Positions 8,660 to 17,406 of a stretch of DNA of 64,000 bases are shown here, piece after piece. Source of the DNA: Sporosarcina sp. JAI121 (GTDB lineage Bacteria; Bacillota; Bacilli; Bacillales_A; Planococcaceae); the NCBI RefSeq assembly GCF_013408665.1, contig NZ_JACCCL010000001.1:124001-188000 (forward strand), given 5' to 3'. Under the pieces are notes generated by a model. That model was not told the origin of the DNA, did not search any database, and saw only the letters and a list, made by a program, of their open reading frames with translations. Within the stretch, counting starts at the first letter, position 1, and every line of letters starts with the position of its first letter. The translations under genes and the position numbers were made by a program.

Positions 8660-9367
8660 ATGAAAGAGCAAATCCTAATTATCGAAGACGAAGAAAATAT
8701 CGCACGTGTCCTTCAGCTTGAACTGGAGTTCGAAGGGTACGGAACTGGCATCGCGCATACAGGGCCGGACGGACTAATTAAATACCGTGAACAACAGTGG
8801 GATCTTATTTTGCTGGATCTCATGTTACCTGGATTGAATGGACTCGACGTGTTACGACGGATTCGAGCAACAGAAGCGGAAACGCCTGTCATTTTGTTGA
8901 CGGCGAAAAATGATGTGGAGGATAAGGTGGCGGGGCTAGATCTTGGAGCGAATGATTATGTGACGAAACCTTTTGAAATCGACGAACTGCTCGCAAGGAT
9001 TCGATCGGCGCTCAGATTCTCGAAACTTGCAGTGCCTGCACAGACTAAGGATGAACATCTCCTTGAGTACGCCGGCTTATCACTGCACGAGCAGACACGT
9101 GAAGTGGAACGAAATGGTCGTTCCATCGAATTAACACCAAGGGAATACGATCTTCTACTTCATCTGCTAAAACATCCGAATCAAGTGCTGTCACGCGAAC
9201 AGTTACTGGACGCCGTTTGGGGATTCGATTATTACGGCGATACAAACGTCGTCGATGTGTATATCAGATATGTCCGAAAGAAAATTGAACAAGGGGAAAA
9301 GAGCACGCTTATCCAGACAGTGCGGGGCGTTGGTTATGTACTTAAGGAACAAGCTAATGAAGCTTAA
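8660..9367 (+). CDS. OmpR/PhoB-type response regulator
   Basis: The protein has an N-terminal receiver domain (IIEDEENIARVL; phospho-acceptor D53 in LLDLMLPG; the conserved Lys in VTKPFEIDELLARI). A C-terminal winged helix follows (ELTPREYDLLLHLLKHPNQV to TVRGVGYVL). It resembles Bacillus YkoG. I chose the ATG at 8660 because GGCGGGTG lies upstream at suitable distance; a GTG at 8651 would add three residues. It overlaps the histidine kinase start by 11 bases. The PepSY proteins just downstream are probable targets or partners. Confidence 0.9.
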   Translation: MKEQILIIEDEENIARVLQLELEFEGYGTGIAHTGPDGLIKYREQQWDLILLDLMLPGLNGLDVLRRIRATEAETPVILLTAKNDVEDKVAGLDLGANDYVTKPFEIDELLARIRSALRFSKLAVPAQTKDEHLLEYAGLSLHEQTREVERNGRSIELTPREYDLLLHLLKHPNQVLSREQLLDAVWGFDYYGDTNVVDVYIRYVRKKIEQGEKSTLIQTVRGVGYVLKEQANEA

Positions 9368-10718
9368 AACTAAAATCCATCTTTTTTCCACGCTGCTGAT
9401 GCTCGTCATCTTAACATTGACAAATACGGGTATTTATTTCGTTTATCAAAAAATGGCGTATGACACGGAATATCAGCAGCTGAAGACGCAATCGAACGAG
9501 CTTATTGCTACCCTCAGCAAGATAACCGGACAAAATGATCCAGCGACAGTGCTCCGCGCCTACCTTCCGCCGAATGGAGCAGTTCGCATTCTAAATTCGA
9601 CCGGCAAGGTAAAAGTTGAGTCCGAATCAGTGGAGGGAATGAAGCACTACATTCCTAGAATGGCCACGGGAGAACGCTATTCAATTGGCAAATTCGACAA
9701 CACTCCTGTACTTACCATGCGCGAGCCTGTCATTTGGACAGACGGTAAAGTGGTTGAACTGCAAATGATTCAACTTCTGAGCGAAGCTAAACATAATTTA
9801 AATCTGCTCAAGTTGATTCTCGTCGGGGTCACCCTTATCGCAATGATTCCAATTATGATTTCAAGCGCCGCACTTGGTCGTATCGTAATCCATCCAATTG
9901 ATAATCTTATTAAAACAATGTCACAAAGCCGGCAAACCGGAAAACATGAAAAAATTGATGTATCGTCCGAAGGGAAGGACGAAATGACACAGATGGGCCA
10001 TGAGTTCAATGATATGATGGGGCAGCTTGAGAGAAACTTTAAAAAGCAAGAACAGTTCGTTTCCAACGCTTCGCACGAATTAAAAACACCGCTCACCGTC
10101 ATTGAAAGCTACGCGCGGCTACTAACACGCCGCGGATTTGATGATCGTCCGGTAGCGGAAGAGGCAATCGGGGCAATTCTAAACGAATCCATTCGGATGA
10201 AAAATATGATTGAGCAAATGCTTCATCTTGCAAGGAATCAGGAACAAACTGCACCTAATTTTGCGGAAACCGATATCAATGCATTAGTTGAAAAGACTTT
10301 GCAACCGATGCGCCAAGCATATACAAGAGATTTCAATTATGAAGGGAACGGTCCCGTAATCGCTGTAACGGATTCGGATAAGCTCAGACAGCTTTTATTT
10401 ATTCTCCTCGACAATGCACGGAAATACAGTGAACGGGAGATTAAAACAACAATCTCTGAAACAGAAAACGCGATTTCCATCGCCGTCACCGACTACGGTA
10501 ATGGCATCCCTGAAGAAGCCCTCCCACACCTTTTCGATCGTTTCTATCGGGTTCATGAAGACCGAAACCGAAAAACTGGTGGAACTGGACTCGGACTGGC
10601 AATTGCAAAGGAACTTGCAGACGGTCTTGGTGCGGAACTGAAAATCGAGAGTATCGTGGATATGGGGACGACCTTCCGAATCATCATTCCCCAAAAACGG
10701 ATTCTCACCGATTTTTAA
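9357..10718 (+). CDS. Sensor histidine kinase with HAMP domain
   Basis: With the ATG at 9357 the kinase has 453 residues. It has a membrane segment near residues 10-30, an extracellular sensor of about 130 residues, a second membrane segment, a HAMP linker, a HisKA domain with the phosphorylated His in NASHELKTPLTVIESYARLL, and an HATPase domain (LLDNARKYSE, DYGNGIP, GGTGLGLAIAKEL). It partners the response regulator, which it overlaps. The open frame extends 34 codons upstream, but that part lies inside the regulator gene and lacks a ribosome binding site. It resembles YkoH. The stimulus is unknown. Confidence 0.9.
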   Translation: MKLKTKIHLFSTLLMLVILTLTNTGIYFVYQKMAYDTEYQQLKTQSNELIATLSKITGQNDPATVLRAYLPPNGAVRILNSTGKVKVESESVEGMKHYIPRMATGERYSIGKFDNTPVLTMREPVIWTDGKVVELQMIQLLSEAKHNLNLLKLILVGVTLIAMIPIMISSAALGRIVIHPIDNLIKTMSQSRQTGKHEKIDVSSEGKDEMTQMGHEFNDMMGQLERNFKKQEQFVSNASHELKTPLTVIESYARLLTRRGFDDRPVAEEAIGAILNESIRMKNMIEQMLHLARNQEQTAPNFAETDINALVEKTLQPMRQAYTRDFNYEGNGPVIAVTDSDKLRQLLFILLDNARKYSEREIKTTISETENAISIAVTDYGNGIPEEALPHLFDRFYRVHEDRNRKTGGTGLGLAIAKELADGLGAELKIESIVDMGTTFRIIIPQKRILTDF

Positions 10719-10756
10719 TGTTCCCATCGTATGATGAACGAGAGGAGGCAATTAGT

Positions 10757-11452
10757 ATGCAATTTTTTAAAAAGTCTTGGTTCATTCCCACCCTGTTAAC
10801 GATAGTTATTTTAATGGCGGGCGGATTATATATAGGTAGTTTAATTAACAAGAAGGCGCCAATAGCGGCTGATGATATCCGGAGCCAGCTTGAGAGCATG
10901 TATGGCGGAACTGTTGACCAGATTGTCATAGAGGACGATGTATATAAAGTGGAAATGAACCGAAGTGGAGCGTCTTATTCGGCTGAAATCGACGCAGCGA
11001 CGGGGAGCGTACTATCACTAGTGCAGACCGGTGAAATTAAGGAAGAGATTCCGCAAGTACTTTCCGAGACCAAGTTGAAAGAAATCATTGCGAGGAAATA
11101 TAGCGGTGAAGCTGAACGGATTTCATTGAACACGAGCGGAAAAGCTCCGGTTTACGAGGTGAAGCTGTCGAAGGACCCGAAGTTTACGAAAGTGACGGTC
11201 GACGCTATCACTGGAAAAACAATCTCCGAAAAAGTAAAGGAAACGACAGGAGAAAATGCGCTCATAACGAAGGAAAATGCGATTGCAATTGCGCAAGGCC
11301 AACTTAAAGGTGAGATAGATGATGTATCTTATGAAAAAACGAACGACGGAGGATACTATCTAATTGAAATCGAAGCAGCTGACGGTCGGGAAGGCACTTT
11401 CCAAATTCATGCCATTTCCGGAAAGATAATATCTGTCACATGGGATGATTGA
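10757..11452 (+). CDS. Membrane-anchored protein with three PepSY repeats
   Basis: This 231-residue protein has one N-terminal membrane anchor (about 10-28) and three PepSY-type repeats outside the cell (about 35-90, 95-155 and 165-230). Each ends in the characteristic ...D..TG.v. strand. PepSY domains are thought to restrain proteases or sense the envelope; a specific role is not known here. The start at 10757 follows GAGGAGG by eight bases. It lies 38 bases after the kinase, so it is likely co-transcribed and may tune signalling. Confidence 0.8.
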   Translation: MQFFKKSWFIPTLLTIVILMAGGLYIGSLINKKAPIAADDIRSQLESMYGGTVDQIVIEDDVYKVEMNRSGASYSAEIDAATGSVLSLVQTGEIKEEIPQVLSETKLKEIIARKYSGEAERISLNTSGKAPVYEVKLSKDPKFTKVTVDAITGKTISEKVKETTGENALITKENAIAIAQGQLKGEIDDVSYEKTNDGGYYLIEIEAADGREGTFQIHAISGKIISVTWDD

Positions 11453-11538
11453 CTCTCATCGAATTCTAATAATCCTCACAATGTCTTCTCATGTTCGCCG
11501 GGTAATATAAAGATAACAACAAAAGGAGGAGATACAAG

Positions 11539-12078
11539 ATGAAGAAATGGATGACTATCCCGGCTTTGGCTGGTGTACTTGTAATAGGCGGGGTTGCAAT
11601 GGCTGGGAACACGGGGCACGGTTTAGCGGCGACTCCGAAAGGTTTATTGACGATTGAGGAAGCTGAAGCGATTGCTGTAAAATCGGTCGATGGAAAAGTG
11701 ACGCAGATTGAATTGGATCGTGAAAAATCTGGAGACATTTATGAAGTAGAGGTTAAATCAGACGGTGTTGAATATGATCTTGATATCGATGCGAAAACAG
11801 GAAATGTATTGCGCACAGACAGTGATGACGAGTTTGATGACGATGATTCAGACGATAAAGTCATCGTTTCCGATGGTAAATTCATAACAAAAGAAGCTGC
11901 TGTCAAAATTGCAATGAAACAAGCAAAAGGAACAGCGACAGAAGTTGAATTGGACGAAGATGATGGTCGGGTAGTGTATGAAATTGAAATTAAAGATGGC
12001 AAATATGAATACGATTTCGACATCGACGCAATTTCAGGTGAAGTGCTGAAGTTTGAAAAAGACCGCGATGACGAGTGA
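11539..12078 (+). CDS. Secreted protein with two PepSY domains
   Basis: This 179-residue protein has a cleavable-looking signal peptide (about 1-30) and two PepSY domains (about 37-90 and 112-175). An unusually acidic linker of Asp, Glu and Ser joins them (about residues 94-112). The strong ribosome binding site AAAGGAGGAG precedes the ATG. It lies 86 bases after the other PepSY gene and ends in a strong terminator, so the set behaves as one envelope-related unit with the two-component system. The acidic linker may bind cations; that is inference. Confidence 0.8.
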   Translation: MKKWMTIPALAGVLVIGGVAMAGNTGHGLAATPKGLLTIEEAEAIAVKSVDGKVTQIELDREKSGDIYEVEVKSDGVEYDLDIDAKTGNVLRTDSDDEFDDDDSDDKVIVSDGKFITKEAAVKIAMKQAKGTATEVELDEDDGRVVYEIEIKDGKYEYDFDIDAISGEVLKFEKDRDDE

Positions 12079-12082
12079 AGTG

Positions 12083-12110
12083 AAAAGGGCTGTTCCTGAA
12101 CAGCCCTTTT
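12083..12110 (+). terminator. Intrinsic terminator after the PepSY genes
   Basis: AAAAGGGCTGTTC (12083-12095) pairs perfectly with GAACAGCCCTTTT (12098-12110) across a two-base gap. The stem is symmetrical and could act in both directions. Confidence 0.9.
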
Positions 12111-12159
12111 ACTATTAGGAAAAACGTTTTGTAATGAAGTATTGAATAAAGTGTATAAA

Positions 12160-12265
12160 CTTAGCGCAAGTGCGTTAGCGGGGGTGCCCGAACCATAAAA
12201 CTGATAGCAAAGTATTTAGGCTTATGGCGGGAGGCATCCCCAAAGCGCAGAAGCGTATTTGAAGG
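12160..12265. repeat. REP-like palindromic intergenic repeat
   Basis: The segment contains GGCTTATGGCGGGAGGCATC and then CCCCAAAGCGC, flanked by other GCG-rich palindromic pieces. The same GGGAGGCATCCCC/GGGGATGCCTCCC core recurs at 31721-31750, 62846-62883 and 63112-63149, all outside genes. It is a dispersed repeat family of this genome. Confidence 0.6.
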
Positions 12266-12276
12266 AAGTCACTATT

Positions 12277-13014
12277 TCACATTATATAGTATTCATATCC
12301 AACCCTAGCAAGTTCAGTAGGTCCATCATATACAGCACCTGCCGCCTCAAGAATCTCATTGATATCCCCGTGCAATGGCAAGTGGGTCAACACGAGCTGT
12401 TTTGCTCCTGCTAGTTTCGCCAACCTTCCTGCCTCACTGCCTGCCATATGTCCCGGTGCTTTTCCGAGATGTTTTTCATACAAATTCGCTTCGCTGATCA
12501 AGAGATTCGTTCCGTATGCAAAATCAACAAGTTCATCCCGCCATTCCGTATCGGCGGTGAGTACGATGGAATTATCGCCCACGCTGAATTTCATCGCCAG
12601 GCAATAGACGGGATGAATGGTACGACAAAAAGATACCTCAAACGGACCGATTTGAACAACATTGCCGTCCGAAATACCAACGCCCACTGTCTGATCTTTG
12701 TATGAAAGTTTCTCGAAATTTTCTTGATCCTCCATATGTCCGTAAATCGGTAATGGAGGAGCTTGATGGCCTAAATAGAAATTAATGATTCTGCTGAATT
12801 GCAGGCTTCCGATATCGGCAATATGGTCTGCATGATAATGGCTGACGACAACAGCGTCCAGTTTTTCCAGCGGTACATAATTTTGCAATGAGGAAAGTAC
12901 ACCACTGCCGCAATCAATGAGGCAATGAAAACCATCGTGTTCGATTAAAAAGGACGATGTCGCACTATTTGCTTTCGGGTAGCCGCCCCATATGCCGATT
13001 GGTGTTATTTTCAT
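12277..13014 (-). CDS. Metallo-beta-lactamase fold hydrolase
   Basis: This 245-residue protein carries the metal-binding signature SHYHADH (about 58-64), an upstream IDCGSG and a later TADTEW, placing it in the MBL superfamily close to ribonuclease Z/YhfI-type hydrolases. The ATG follows AAGGAATG. It is a single gene, separated by a bidirectional terminator from the opu operon. The substrate is unknown; a phosphodiesterase or lactonase role is possible. Confidence 0.82.
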   Translation of the reverse strand: MKITPIGIWGGYPKANSATSSFLIEHDGFHCLIDCGSGVLSSLQNYVPLEKLDAVVVSHYHADHIADIGSLQFSRIINFYLGHQAPPLPIYGHMEDQENFEKLSYKDQTVGVGISDGNVVQIGPFEVSFCRTIHPVYCLAMKFSVGDNSIVLTADTEWRDELVDFAYGTNLLISEANLYEKHLGKAPGHMAGSEAGRLAKLAGAKQLVLTHLPLHGDINEILEAAGAVYDGPTELARVGYEYYIM

Positions 13015-13166
13015 AGGATCATTCCTTCCGTTTGTTGATGTTAGTGTACCCTGGGAAAGTTGAGTTGAAAAGTCTTGAGGATGAAAGTTGGTTAGACGAT
13101 GGTAACTTGCCTCGTACCGGTGATAACTCTCTTTAAATCGTAGTTATTCGATAAACCTCAAATTAA

Positions 13167-13208
13167 AAAATGAAAAACGCACCTGATTTCAGGTGCGTTT
13201 TTCATTTT
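13167..13208. terminator. Bidirectional terminator downstream of the opu operon
   Basis: AAAATGAAAAACGCACCTGA (13167-13186) pairs perfectly with TCAGGTGCGTTTTTCATTTT (13189-13208). The A-rich arm provides a T-run on the minus strand, the direction of the opu operon ending at 13272. GGTGATAA is repeated nearby at 13119, 13228 and 13249. Confidence 0.9.
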
Positions 13209-13271
13209 AAGCAATTTTGCTCATGGCGGTGATAAGATTGTTTGAGTCGGTGATAACTCTCGGTTTCACAT

Positions 13272-14162
13272 TTAGTTCTTCTCAATTAACCCCGATTCGA
13301 TGAGGAATTCTTCCGCTACTTTCTCGACCATCATGCCTTCATTGTCGACTTTCGCATTCATCTTCTGCATCGTTTCTTCGTCAATCTTGCCTTCAAGCAT
13401 AATAAGTAATTCTTCAATTTCAGGATACTCTTTGAGTGCTTCTTTTCTTACGAGTGGGAGCGCATGGTACGGTGGGAAGAAAGACTTGTCATCTTCCAGT
13501 ACGCGCAGGTCGTACATTTGTAACTGTCCGTCGGTCGTATACGAGTTAATAACATCTACTTCGCCCGCGTTAATGGAACGGTACATAATACCGTGATCCA
13601 TCCCTTTAACTTCTTTAAACTTAAGATCATATTCTTTTTGGAATCCAGGCAATCCATCCGGTCGGTCAATGAATTCGAACACGGCACCTAATCTGAAGTC
13701 CTTCGAAACTTTAGCGAAGTCACTGAATGTTACAATGCCGAGTTCTTCAGCTTTTGATTCGTCAAGTGCGAGTGTATACGTATTGTTGAAGCCGAACGTA
13801 TTGAAAGCGATCATGCCATCTTTATCGACGAGCCGTTTCGTCGTGGCTAACGTTTCTTCTGCCGTCCCGGGTTCTTCGTGATAATAAGTAAGAACGATTG
13901 TCCCTGTATAATCGGGTATAACGTCGATAAGACCGTTCAACATTGCGTTCCAGACGACGGTGGAGCCGCCCAAGTTTTCTTTGTAAATGACATCAATATC
14001 TGTCTTGTTCTCAATCAATTGCCCCATGACGTGTGACAAAATGATACTTTCCGTGTTATTCCGTGAGCCGAGTGTCAGTGAATCTTTTTCGATGAAGATA
14101 CATCCTGAGAGCATACTCACGACTAGTATTGTCGTGAAAAGAACTAGTAATTTCTTTTTCAT
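13272..14162 (-). CDS. opuCC: Osmoprotectant ABC transporter substrate-binding lipoprotein
   Basis: This 296-residue protein has a lipoprotein signal (MLSGC, lipidated Cys at about 21) and an OpuAC/ProX-type binding domain. It begins LTLGSRNNTESIILSHVMGQ, typical of OpuBC/OpuCC proteins that bind choline, glycine betaine or carnitine. It follows the permease after two bases and is the last gene of the operon. The choice among quaternary ammonium substrates cannot be made by eye. Confidence 0.87.
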   Translation of the reverse strand: MKKKLLVLFTTILVVSMLSGCIFIEKDSLTLGSRNNTESIILSHVMGQLIENKTDIDVIYKENLGGSTVVWNAMLNGLIDVIPDYTGTIVLTYYHEEPGTAEETLATTKRLVDKDGMIAFNTFGFNNTYTLALDESKAEELGIVTFSDFAKVSKDFRLGAVFEFIDRPDGLPGFQKEYDLKFKEVKGMDHGIMYRSINAGEVDVINSYTTDGQLQMYDLRVLEDDKSFFPPYHALPLVRKEALKEYPEIEELLIMLEGKIDEETMQKMNAKVDNEGMMVEKVAEEFLIESGLIEKN

Positions 14163-14164
14163 CC

Positions 14165-14818
14165 TTATTTCAATCCTTTCGGCGTTGTCCAGCGTTCAAT
14201 CCCACTGAAGAGCGTTTCCAGGATGATCGCAAGGATTGCAGCCGGGATTGCCCCTAGCAAAATCAAACCGTCAATTCCACGTGTAATACCGAGGAAGATG
14301 AAATCACCGAGTCCGCCTGCTCCGATAAAGGCTGCAAGCGTTGCTGTACCGACGTTGATGACTGCTGCTGTACGGATACCCGCCATAATGACAGGGATCG
14401 CAAGTGGCAGTTCCACTTTTAACAGGACTTGCATGCTTGTCATACCCATCCCTTTTGCCGCCATGGTAGTCGCTTTGTCCACATCTTTAATGCCTGTGTA
14501 CGTGTTTCGGATAATCGGTAACAATGAATAGAGGAATAATGCAGCAATTGCTGTTTTTACACCGATTCCGAAAATCGGGATCATGAAACCGAGTAATGCA
14601 AGACTTGGGATTGTCTGCATGACACCCGCGCCACCCAATACGATTGTTGTAAGTTTTGGAACACGCGTAATGATAATACCAAGCGTAATACCAAGGACAA
14701 TGGCGATAAGCATGGAGAAGAAGACAAGTTGAATATGGACTGATGTCGCTTCAAGCACTTCTCTCCATCGCATTTGAGATTGTTCAACGAGTTGTTGCCA
14801 AATATTTAAGTTATTCAT
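14165..14818 (-). CDS. opuCB: Osmoprotectant ABC transporter permease
   Basis: The product has 217 residues with five to six membrane segments and the permease loop AAKGMGMTSMQVLLKVELPLA that contacts the ATPase. It resembles OpuBB/OpuCB. It overlaps the ATPase gene by four bases and is followed after two bases by the binding protein. Classical opuC operons encode a second permease (OpuCD). Only one is present here, so it probably works as a homodimer. Confidence 0.88.
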   Translation of the reverse strand: MNNLNIWQQLVEQSQMRWREVLEATSVHIQLVFFSMLIAIVLGITLGIIITRVPKLTTIVLGGAGVMQTIPSLALLGFMIPIFGIGVKTAIAALFLYSLLPIIRNTYTGIKDVDKATTMAAKGMGMTSMQVLLKVELPLAIPVIMAGIRTAAVINVGTATLAAFIGAGGLGDFIFLGITRGIDGLILLGAIPAAILAIILETLFSGIERWTTPKGLK

Positions 14819-15945
14819 TGGTTATCCTCCGTTTCCGTCCACTGGCTGGACATGGCGGACAACAGCGAGCCACGAGTGACGACGCCTACTAACTGTTGTG
14901 TTTTATCGACAATCGGGATTATGCCGTAAGGTGCTTCATCCATCAAGACAATGGCATCTTTAGCTGTCGCAGTATCATAAAGAAATGGTTCCCGGGTCTC
15001 CATGATTTCTTCAATTGTTTTAATGTCATCCAATTTTCTTATAACGTCATATGCGGACACGATTCCAATTAATTTCTTGTCATCATCGACCACAATAAGG
15101 TTCGTAATTTTACGCTTGCGGATAAACGAAAGCGCTTTCTCTGGCGACCATTGAGGAATGGCAGTAAAAACCGATTCTGACATGATGTCGATAACCGGCA
15201 TGAGTTCAGGATTTTGGATAATCCGATGTTTTCCTATGAACTCTTCTACAAAGCCGTGGGCTGGTTCGTGAAGTAATTTCTCTGGAGTGTCCAACTGTAG
15301 AAGTTTACCGTCTTTCATGATGGCGATGCGGTCGCCCATTTTTAAAGCTTCGTCCATGTCATGTGTTACGAAAACAATCGTCTTTTTCAACTTTTTGTGC
15401 AAGGAGAGAAATTCATTTTGGAGTTGTTCTCGCGTAAGTGGATCGAGTGCACTGAATGGTTCATCCATCAAAATAACATCTGGATCTGCAGCTAGTGCTC
15501 TTGCGATGCCGATACGCTGCTGCTGGCCGCCTGAAAGTTCCTTTGGATACCGGCTTGCATAAATTTCTGGATCAAGACCGACCAATTCAAGAAGTTCGTT
15601 GACTCGCGCCTTAATTTCTTTGTCATTCCAACCTTTGAGCTGGGGAACAATTGCGATGTTTTTTTCGATTGTATAATGGGGGAAAAGTCCGATTTGCTGA
15701 ATGACATACCCGATATCCCGGCGTAATTCAGAGGCATTGTAGGAGTTGGTATCCTTGCCGTTAATAGTGATTTTGCCGCTTGTGTGGGGCTCCATCCGGT
15801 TAATCATTTTCATTGTTGTCGATTTTCCTGAACCACTCGGTCCGATGAGGACGAGAAATTCTCCTGCTGGAATATCGAAACTGACAGATTTTACTGCTTG
15901 AAATCCGCCATCATACACTTTGCTTACATTTTCAAATTTGAGCAT
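14815..15945 (-). CDS. opuCA: Osmoprotectant ABC transporter ATPase with CBS domains
   Basis: The 376-residue protein has an ABC ATPase domain with Walker A GPSGSGKST (35-43), signature LSGGQQQR and Walker B VILMDEP. A C-terminal CBS pair (about 255-370) follows, as in OpuCA/OpuBA, where CBS modules sense ionic strength or cyclic di-AMP. It is the first gene of the operon. On the minus strand an extended -10 (TGCTATACT, with TATACT at 16077-16072) lies about 130 bases upstream. Confidence 0.9.
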   Translation of the reverse strand: MLKFENVSKVYDGGFQAVKSVSFDIPAGEFLVLIGPSGSGKSTTMKMINRMEPHTSGKITINGKDTNSYNASELRRDIGYVIQQIGLFPHYTIEKNIAIVPQLKGWNDKEIKARVNELLELVGLDPEIYASRYPKELSGGQQQRIGIARALAADPDVILMDEPFSALDPLTREQLQNEFLSLHKKLKKTIVFVTHDMDEALKMGDRIAIMKDGKLLQLDTPEKLLHEPAHGFVEEFIGKHRIIQNPELMPVIDIMSESVFTAIPQWSPEKALSFIRKRKITNLIVVDDDKKLIGIVSAYDVIRKLDDIKTIEEIMETREPFLYDTATAKDAIVLMDEAPYGIIPIVDKTQQLVGVVTRGSLLSAMSSQWTETEDNQ

Positions 15946-16138
15946 GTTTACCTCCTGTAGTTTTTCACAACGAATTTATTTCCGAATTGTGGATGAAAAA
16001 ATCATTCGGAGTTAAAAAAAAGCAGACATTTTGTACTCCTGATAACGCTCGGAGCAATGTCTCACTCAATTAGTATAGCATATTCTGGTCACTTTTTCAG
16101 GACTTTTTTATATACTGCTCTAGAAGTGTCTAAATTGC
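15946..16138 (-). promoter_or_regulatory. Upstream region of the opu operon with an extended -10
   Basis: Read on the minus strand, TGCTATACT (TATACT at 16077-16072) is a good extended -10 element; no convincing -35 was found. The leader of roughly 120 bases before the opuCA start contains no recognised riboswitch. Confidence 0.4.
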
Positions 16139-16375
16139 CTGTCTGTTGAGGACGATTTAGCAATCTTTAATTCATTGATTGAACGGCTAGGTCAATGGTC
16201 TTTCATTGTAAACAGTTCGGATGATAACGTTCAAAAACCAATCGATTTAGATGGTCTGCTGGCAAAAATTCAGTCACTCCTCAGACGGACAAATGCGTAC
16301 GGGGAAGAAGCGCCTGATGTGCTATACCTTAGCTTATTCACGACTGCTTGTTCGCTTTTGTCTCACCATCTATAA
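16139..16375 (+). pseudogene. Collapsed response-regulator receiver remnant
   Basis: One open frame reads LSVEDDLAIFNSLIERLGQW, then SFIVNSSDDNVQKPIDLDGL, then LAKIQSLLRRTNAYGEE. The first part matches the start of a BceR-type receiver (LLVEDD....L...L..WSF.V). The second matches its end (V.KPF..D.L.AKIQ.L.RR). The central phospho-Asp region and the DNA-binding domain are missing. No plausible start codon with a ribosome binding site exists; TTG at 16175 is the only one late in the frame. I call it a gene collapsed by deletion. Confidence 0.6.
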
Positions 16376-16620
16376 GGACGGAAGATTTCTGCTGATTATA
16401 ATTATATAAAGCTTCCATCTCGAATTAACGAGACGAAAGCTATACCACCGCAGTATCACTCAAATTGCCCAAAATAGGAGCCATTTCCTCGAAACAGCGA
16501 GACACCGTTTTTTCCTAGAGTCCCTGGAAAAGCTATTAGAAGTGCAGTTCATGAGATATCACGAAATGCAAAACAAACACGTTAATTGGAACTTTCATCT
16601 TTGTTTCGATGACTGTCACC
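16376..16620 (+). other. Intergenic stretch with a possible further coding remnant
   Basis: After the receiver remnant, one plus-strand frame from about 16425 reads RRKLYHRSITQIAQNRSHFL, then ETARHRFFLESLEKLLEVQF, then MRYHEMQ. It has protein-like composition but no start or ribosome binding site, and I recognise no family. It may belong to the same decayed locus. No RNA gene or repeat was seen. Confidence 0.3.
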
Positions 16621-17178
16621 TCAAAAAGACTCGGGGATTGGCAAGTACATGGTCGCGATTGCGGTTGTTGCTTCTGCGGACGCGGGCATTAATGGATAGT
16701 ATCCATTTTTCACCATGTATTGCCAAATATCATAAGCGTGACGATTACTATTCATGAAAGCATTCTCTAAAAAATGTCGTAAATCAGGATTCGCACACTC
16801 GACAGCTGCAGCCCCATAATTTTTGGCTGAGCTTTTTTGGTTGAGTAAATAGGCTGTGGCGATTTCCCGGTCGTTGTGGGTTTGGACGGATGTCCTAGGT
16901 TGTTCCGGTTGAAGCGGGACAGGCGCTTTTGTGAAATCCTGGAGCACCGGCTTTAAATCATCAGGTCTGAATTTGCTGATATCCGGCGTTGTCTCGCTTT
17001 GCACAAACTCGACCTTCAAATTATAGTCCTTAACATGCTGCGGAAAATGACGGGTCAATAGTTCTTTTAATTCCGGATCCTGTGCCTGGTTAATAAATCC
17101 ACTCATACAAGTGACGGTGTTGAAGCACCCTGCAATTAATTCGCTTAACTCGAATAACTCATGTGATGCCAATTTCAT
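16621..17178 (-). CDS. CotF-like spore coat protein
   Basis: With the ATG at 17178, preceded by GAGGAGGAAAAAG, the product has 185 residues. It looks like a ferritin-like/CotF coat protein: a helical N-terminal part (HELFELSELIAGCFNTVTCM) and a C-terminal part with YGAAAVECANPDLRHFLENA and HAYDIWQYMVKNGYYPL. That ending is typical of coat protein F relatives, which are deposited on the spore surface. The open frame extends 64 codons further upstream without a ribosome binding site. It implies a spore-forming host. Confidence 0.8.
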   Translation of the reverse strand: MKLASHELFELSELIAGCFNTVTCMSGFINQAQDPELKELLTRHFPQHVKDYNLKVEFVQSETTPDISKFRPDDLKPVLQDFTKAPVPLQPEQPRTSVQTHNDREIATAYLLNQKSSAKNYGAAAVECANPDLRHFLENAFMNSNRHAYDIWQYMVKNGYYPLMPASAEATTAIATMYLPIPESF

Positions 17179-17406
17179 TCTTTTTCCTCCTCGAAATTCA
17201 TTCTTTCCATACGACATTATCCTTCGCGATAAAGGCAATAATATACCGACTTCATTAATTGGGTATGACCGGAAAATGCTTTTATAATGTATTCCATTCA
17301 CGATTTCTGCAGAGTTGTTCAATTTTATCCATTTTACTTTTACTGGTATAAAAAGTGCGTATAGTATCACAATAATGGCGATTCAGAACAACGAGGAGGC
17401 GGAGTT

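Noticed and set aside
16175..16375. Open frame of 66 codons taken as a small gene
   Set aside because: It has only a TTG start with no ribosome binding site, and its upstream in-frame sequence continues the receiver similarity (VEDDLAIFNS). It is better read as a remnant.
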